From NCBI RefSeq assembly GCF_001544195.1, contig NZ_BCPY01000003.1, positions 62,001 through 126,000 of the forward strand: a stretch of DNA of 64,000 bases, given 5' to 3'. The translations under genes were made by a program, and so were the position numbers. Of this stretch, positions 60,509 through 64,000 are shown in pieces. Under the pieces are notes generated by a model. That model did no database searches. It worked only from the letters and a program-made list of their open reading frames with translations, and had not been told where the DNA came from. This DNA is from Tetragenococcus solitarius NBRC 100494 (GTDB lineage Bacteria > Bacillota > Bacilli > Lactobacillales > Enterococcaceae). Within the stretch, counting starts at the first letter, position 1. Each line of letters starts with the position of its first letter.

Positions 60509-61674
60509 CTGTCCACCTCCTGAGTATTTAAAGCATCAATAAGTTGTACATAACAATCAATAGCTTGTAATAGATTTTTTTCTTCAAATTGCATTTTTCC
60601 ACTATGTAGTGGATAAATATATCCTTTCTCTTCATTGCGTATACCGACAAAAAAGAAAAGTCCTGGGATCACTTGTTGGTACATAGAAAAATCTTCTGCT
60701 AACATATACGGCTGACATTCTACATAATTTTTCCCGGCCACTTTTTGTAAGGCTTTAACCATCTCAGGGTCATTATCCACCACACGATACATGTGATTAA
60801 AATCAACTTCTGCCTGACAACCATAGCCTTGTGCAATAAATTCAGCGGCTTCTTTTACCCGCTTAGTCATTATATCATACGCTTCATCACTAAAAGCACG
60901 CATGGTTCCTTCAACTTTTACCTGTCCTGCAATAATATTCATCGCTTGTCCGCCCGTGATTTTGCCAAAAGTCAATACTCCAGTGTCCAGGGGGCTAATA
61001 TTACGCGAAATAATGCTATGCAATCCTTGAATCACTGCTGAAGCTGCTAGTATTGCATCTTGCCCTTGTTGTGGTTGCGCGCCATGTGAGCTTGTTCCTT
61101 TAATTTTAATAGTTATTTCTCCGTTACGAGCCATCATAGCGTGTGGGCGACAAGCGATCGTTCCTTCAGGAAATTCTGGAAAAAGATGAATACCGACAAT
61201 TTGATCAATTCCAAATTTTTCAATCAGGCCTTCATCAATTAATAATTGCGCGCCCCCCGGCCCTTCTTCAGCCGGTTGAAAAATCAAAACGATGGTTCCT
61301 CTGATCGATTCGGGGTGCTGACTTAAATATTGGGCAAAACCAAGCAAGGCTGCAGCATGACCATCATGTCCACAAGCGTGCATTCTGCCAGCTGTCTTTG
61401 AAGCAAAAATAGCCCCTGTTTCCTCTGTTACAGGCAAAGCATCAATATCTGAACGAAAAGCCAAGGTCTTGCCCGGCTTTTTTCCACGAAAAACAGCAAT
61501 GGTTGCCGTTGCAATCATAGTATAAATTTCTGTAATACCAAATGACTGTAATTTTTCTCGAATAAATTGAGCGGTCTTTTTTTCTTCTAACCCTAATTCA
61601 GGGATTTGATGAAGCTTGCGACGATCATTTGTCACATCGGTTAATAATTTTTGAATATCTTCTGTTATTTGCAT
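60505..61674 (-). CDS. M20 peptidase, probable N-acetyldiaminopimelate deacetylase
   Basis: A 389-residue M20-family zinc amidohydrolase. Motifs are RSDIDALPVTEE near residue 75, HACGHDGHAAALLGFA near residue 95, QPAEEGPGGAQLLIDEG near residue 130 and ADFSMYQQ near residue 345. The family includes hippurate and N-acyl amino acid hydrolases; with lysA, dapF and the acetylating dapH here, N-acetyl-LL-diaminopimelate is the best substrate. It overlaps lysA, so it belongs to the same unit. Confidence 0.87.
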   Translation of the reverse strand: MQITEDIQKLLTDVTNDRRKLHQIPELGLEEKKTAQFIREKLQSFGITEIYTMIATATIAVFRGKKPGKTLAFRSDIDALPVTEETGAIFASKTAGRMHACGHDGHAAALLGFAQYLSQHPESIRGTIVLIFQPAEEGPGGAQLLIDEGLIEKFGIDQIVGIHLFPEFPEGTIACRPHAMMARNGEITIKIKGTSSHGAQPQQGQDAILAASAVIQGLHSIISRNISPLDTGVLTFGKITGGQAMNIIAGQVKVEGTMRAFSDEAYDIMTKRVKEAAEFIAQGYGCQAEVDFNHMYRVVDNDPEMVKALQKVAGKNYVECQPYMLAEDFSMYQQVIPGLFFFVGIRNEEKGYIYPLHSGKMQFEEKNLLQAIDCYVQLIDALNTQEVDS

Positions 61675-61721
61675 AAAAATCCACTTTCTCTTTAAAAGTC
61701 GTTATCGTTTTGCTTAAATCA

Positions 61722-61764
61722 TTGAATTTTGTCCTCATTATATATTATACTGTCAATTAATCAA
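61722..61764. promoter_or_regulatory. Divergent overlapping promoters of the two lysine operons
   Basis: Plus strand: TTGAAT (61722-61727) and TATACT (61746-61751), 18 bp apart, toward dapA. Minus strand: TTGATT (61759-61764) and TATAAT (61737-61742), 16 bp apart, toward the deacetylase, lysA and dapF. The -10 elements overlap in an AT-rich core, so the two may compete. No lysine riboswitch or T-box was seen in either leader. Confidence 0.65.
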
Positions 61765-61836
61765 TAGTGAAAAAGTTCAAACAATTTAGAAATTTTCATT
61801 TTCATTCATTGAACTATTTGAAAGGAAGTGGCCATA

Positions 61837-62718
61837 TTGGCAGTATTTTCAGGTTCTGGCGTAGCGTTAGTCACGCCAATGAAAAAAGATGGTTCAGTTG
61901 ACTATCAAAAGTTAGATGAATTAGTCGAATGGCAAGTCAATGAAGGAATCAATGCAATTATTGCCTGCGGAACTACAGGCGAAGCCTCTACTTTAGATGA
62001 CGAAGAACATATTTCGGTCATTGAAGCAGTTGTAAAAAAAGTAAATCATAGAATTCCAGTGATTGCTGGAACAGGTTCAAATAATACCCAACACGGAATT
62101 CATTTAGCAAAAGAAGCAGAACGTGTAGGTGCCGACGCGCTACTCGTTGTAACTCCTTACTATAATAAAGCCACAAAGAAAAGTCTTATTGCTCATTATA
62201 AAGCAATTTGTGGCAACATCGAATTGCCTGTTATCCTTTATTCGGTTGCTTCACGTACTGGAATGAACTTAACTTATGAAACAGTAAAAGAGTTAAAACA
62301 AATTCCAAATATTGTAGGAATTAAAGAAGCCAGCGCAGATATCGCACAAATTGTAGAAATTGCGCAATTAGTTGATGAAAATTTTGCCCTATATTCAGGC
62401 AACGATGACCAAGTTTTGCCATTGTTAGCTGTAGGCGGTTCTGGAGTTATCTCAACGATTTCCAATATCCTACCGAAAGAAACAGCAACCATGGTCGCTG
62501 ATTTCTTAAATGGAAATATTGAGCAAGCTCGCAGAACGCAGTTAAAGCAATTGCCACTAATTCAAGCAGTTTTTTCAGAAGTCAATCCTGTTCCGATCAA
62601 AGCTGCGGTCTCACTTTTAGGCAAATGCGAATTGTTTTATCGTTTGCCTTTAGCTGAACCCGAAACAGAAACTTTAGCAAACTTAAAAACACAAATGACA
62701 AAATACGGTCTTTTATAA
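61837..62718 (+). CDS. dapA: 4-hydroxy-tetrahydrodipicolinate synthase
   Basis: DapA condenses pyruvate with aspartate semialdehyde, the first committed step to diaminopimelate. The 293-residue product starts at TTG, 8 bp after AAAGGAAG; a GTG at 61828 is part of that site. Seen: GTTGEASTL near residue 45 (substrate-binding Thr), VVTPYYNKAT near residue 105 (Tyr of the proton relay), YSVASRTGMN near residue 134 and IVGIKEASAD near residue 160 (Schiff-base Lys). dapB follows after 16 bp. Confidence 0.95.
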   Translation: MAVFSGSGVALVTPMKKDGSVDYQKLDELVEWQVNEGINAIIACGTTGEASTLDDEEHISVIEAVVKKVNHRIPVIAGTGSNNTQHGIHLAKEAERVGADALLVVTPYYNKATKKSLIAHYKAICGNIELPVILYSVASRTGMNLTYETVKELKQIPNIVGIKEASADIAQIVEIAQLVDENFALYSGNDDQVLPLLAVGGSGVISTISNILPKETATMVADFLNGNIEQARRTQLKQLPLIQAVFSEVNPVPIKAAVSLLGKCELFYRLPLAEPETETLANLKTQMTKYGLL

Positions 62719-62734
62719 GGAGAAATGATAATAA

Positions 62735-63484
62735 ATGCTGCATATTATTTTAAATGGTTGTTTTGGACGTATGGGGCAAGAAATACAAGAAGAAATTAAC
62801 CAGAACAAAGAATTAACCATTGTTGCAGGTATTGATCGCACTCAGCAAGAAGCAGACTTTCCAGTCTATCAAACATTGGCAGATGTTACTGAAGCAGCGG
62901 ATGTTGTCATTGATTTTTCACATGATAATAGTGTTGCTACTTTAGTAGACCAATGCGTACAAAAAAAGCTAGCCATTGTCATTGCAACTACAGGTTTATC
63001 TGAAAATACCAAACAACAAATAGACAAAGCAAGTCAAATGGTTCCAATTTTTTACTCTGCCAATATGTCGCTAGGAGTTAATGTTTTAATTGAAGCCTTG
63101 CAAAAAATAACACCTGCACTAGAAGAGGACTTTGATATTGAAATCGTAGAAAAACATCACAACCAAAAAAAGGATGCCCCTAGTGGAACAGCCTTGTTAC
63201 TGGCCGATAGCATCAATGCCGCTGCTGAAGAAAAAAAGGATTATATTTTGGGACGCTCTGGTCAAGAAAATGCTCGTTCAAAAAATGAAATAGGGATTCA
63301 TGCCGTACGAGGTGGTACAATCCCTGGAGAACATGCGGTCCTTTATGCTGGAAAGGACGAAATGATTGAATTGAAACATACTGCATTATCTCGTCGTATC
63401 TTTGCTAATGGTGCTTTAAAAGCAGGTGAATTTTTAAAAGATAAGAAGCCAGGGCTTTATTCGATGAGCGATTTATTAAAATAA
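62735..63484 (+). CDS. dapB: 4-hydroxy-tetrahydrodipicolinate reductase
   Basis: DapB reduces the DapA product with NAD(P)H to tetrahydrodipicolinate. The 249-residue product has the Rossmann motif LNGCFGRMGQEIQ near residue 5, the cofactor loop VIDFSHDN near residue 68, and the catalytic EKHHNQKKDAPSGTALLLADS near residue 137. AAGGAG precedes the ATG. It lies between dapA and dapH in the plus-strand unit. Confidence 0.96.
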   Translation: MLHIILNGCFGRMGQEIQEEINQNKELTIVAGIDRTQQEADFPVYQTLADVTEAADVVIDFSHDNSVATLVDQCVQKKLAIVIATTGLSENTKQQIDKASQMVPIFYSANMSLGVNVLIEALQKITPALEEDFDIEIVEKHHNQKKDAPSGTALLLADSINAAAEEKKDYILGRSGQENARSKNEIGIHAVRGGTIPGEHAVLYAGKDEMIELKHTALSRRIFANGALKAGEFLKDKKPGLYSMSDLLK

Positions 63485-63496
63485 AGAGGTGAAAAA

Positions 63497-64000
63497 ATGG
63501 GAGAATTACAATTTACAGATGCTTACGAAATTGCCAATTACATTAAAGAAGCTGAAAAAGAAACACCTGTTAAAGCTTATATCAATGGAGATATGTCACA
63601 AATGACTACTGCTAATGTAAAAACATTTGGTAATCTTGTCATTGGTGATGTTGCTTCTGTTCAACAATTTTTAACTGAAAACAAAAAAGTCATTAACGAC
63701 TATTATATCGAAAATGATCGTAGGAATTCCGCCGTTCCTATGCTAGACTTTACCACTGTCGATGCACGAATTGAGCCTGGTGCAATGATTCGTGACCAAG
63801 TAATCATCGAAAAAAATGCGGTCATTATGATGGGAGCTATCATCAACATTGGAGCTGTTGTTGGTGAAGAAACAATGATCGATATGGGCGCCGTGCTAGG
63901 AGCACGAGCTACCGTAGGCAAACGTGCGCATATTGGCGCCGGCTCTGTGTTAGCCGGTGTCCTAGAACCACCTTCTGCTGATCCTGTTATTATTGAAGAT
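63497..64000 (+). CDS. dapH: Tetrahydrodipicolinate N-acetyltransferase, partial (3' end beyond right edge)
   Basis: DapH acetylates tetrahydrodipicolinate, defining the acetylase branch of lysine synthesis. The 168 codons seen start [19 protein letters not shown], with AAGAGGTG upstream. A left-handed beta-helix of hexapeptide repeats begins near residue 95 ([18 protein letters not shown]...), with [22 protein letters not shown] later. The family is about 233 residues, so about 65 are outside the window. Use of acetyl rather than succinyl intermediates fits the M20 deacetylase on the other strand. Confidence 0.95.
   Translation, partial: MGELQFTDAYEIANYIKEAEKETPVKAYINGDMSQMTTANVKTFGNLVIGDVASVQQFLTENKKVINDYYIENDRRNSAVPMLDFTTVDARIEPGAMIRDQVIIEKNAVIMMGAIINIGAVVGEETMIDMGAVLGARATVGKRAHIGAGSVLAGVLEPPSADPVIIED

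Noticed and set aside
61675-61836. Lysine riboswitch or T-box in the dap divergent region
   Set aside because: The leaders are under 120 nt and lack L-box or T-box signature sequences.
1-64000. CRISPR arrays, prophage or IS elements
   Set aside because: No regularly spaced direct repeats, integrase, transposase or phage structural genes were found; the only dispersed repeat is the three-copy inverted element.

Overview
The window looks like chromosomal DNA of a low-GC, Gram-positive member of the Lactobacillales, most probably Enterococcaceae (Enterococcus, Tetragenococcus, Melissococcus or Vagococcus). The gene pairings (dnaX-ybaB-recR-tmk, relQ-nadK-rluD-mgtE, spx/mecA/coiA/pepF, yunD-yutD-nagD-TIGR01906), strong AGGAGG-type ribosome binding sites, many TTG and GTG starts, and a small SRP RNA without an Alu domain all fit. 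The genus is inference. I see no prophage, insertion sequence or CRISPR array; most of the window is core genome.

Layout. 1-3206: replication and repair operon on the minus strand (dnaX, ybaB, recR, tmk, the last cut by the window edge). 3.4-6.2 kb: plus-strand 6-phospho-beta-glucosidase and PTS EIIC pair. 7.1-11.7 kb: translation and transcription genes (rpmG, secE, nusG; rplK, rplA; rplJ, rplL) with autoregulatory leaders, interrupted by a lipoprotein hydrolase. 11.8-14.9 kb: CBS-domain protein, queT with a preQ1 riboswitch, a candidate small RNA, and a lipid kinase. 15-31.8 kb: recD2, RNA modification genes, mgtE, the relQ/nadK stress operon, pepF/coiA, mecA, spx and an ABC exporter. 32-39.5 kb: SWIM-SNF2 helicase with sbcCD. 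41.4-48.4 kb: a fluoride-response region. 48.9-56.2 kb: efp, an LTA-synthase-like transferase, lplA and the yunD operon. 56.2-58.3 kb: tRNA-Pro(CGG), SRP RNA, tadA, two envelope proteins. 58.3-64 kb: lysine/diaminopimelate genes read divergently from one promoter region.

The most interesting part is 41.4-48.4 kb. It holds two separate fluoride (crcB-type) riboswitches. One precedes a DUF190 protein and two tandem Fluc/CrcB fluoride channels. The other precedes a stand-alone enolase; its off-state terminator is a perfect 25-bp hairpin. Between them lie two MutS-like ATPases without a mismatch-recognition domain and a small protein I do not recognise. The first MutS-like gene begins right after the enolase terminator, so it probably depends on transcription from the enolase side. 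Enolase is a classic fluoride target, so this reads as a fluoride-tolerance module: export, replacement of the inhibited enzyme, and an unexplained ATPase pair.

Other points of note are a roughly 250-nt candidate small RNA at 13.63-13.89 kb with a CcpA-like site on its promoter, a three-copy intergenic inverted-repeat element (6.2, 12.5 and 23.1 kb), a 23-bp perfect palindrome on the upstream enolase promoter, and separation of tadA/SRP RNA from dnaX, which are often neighbours in Firmicutes.
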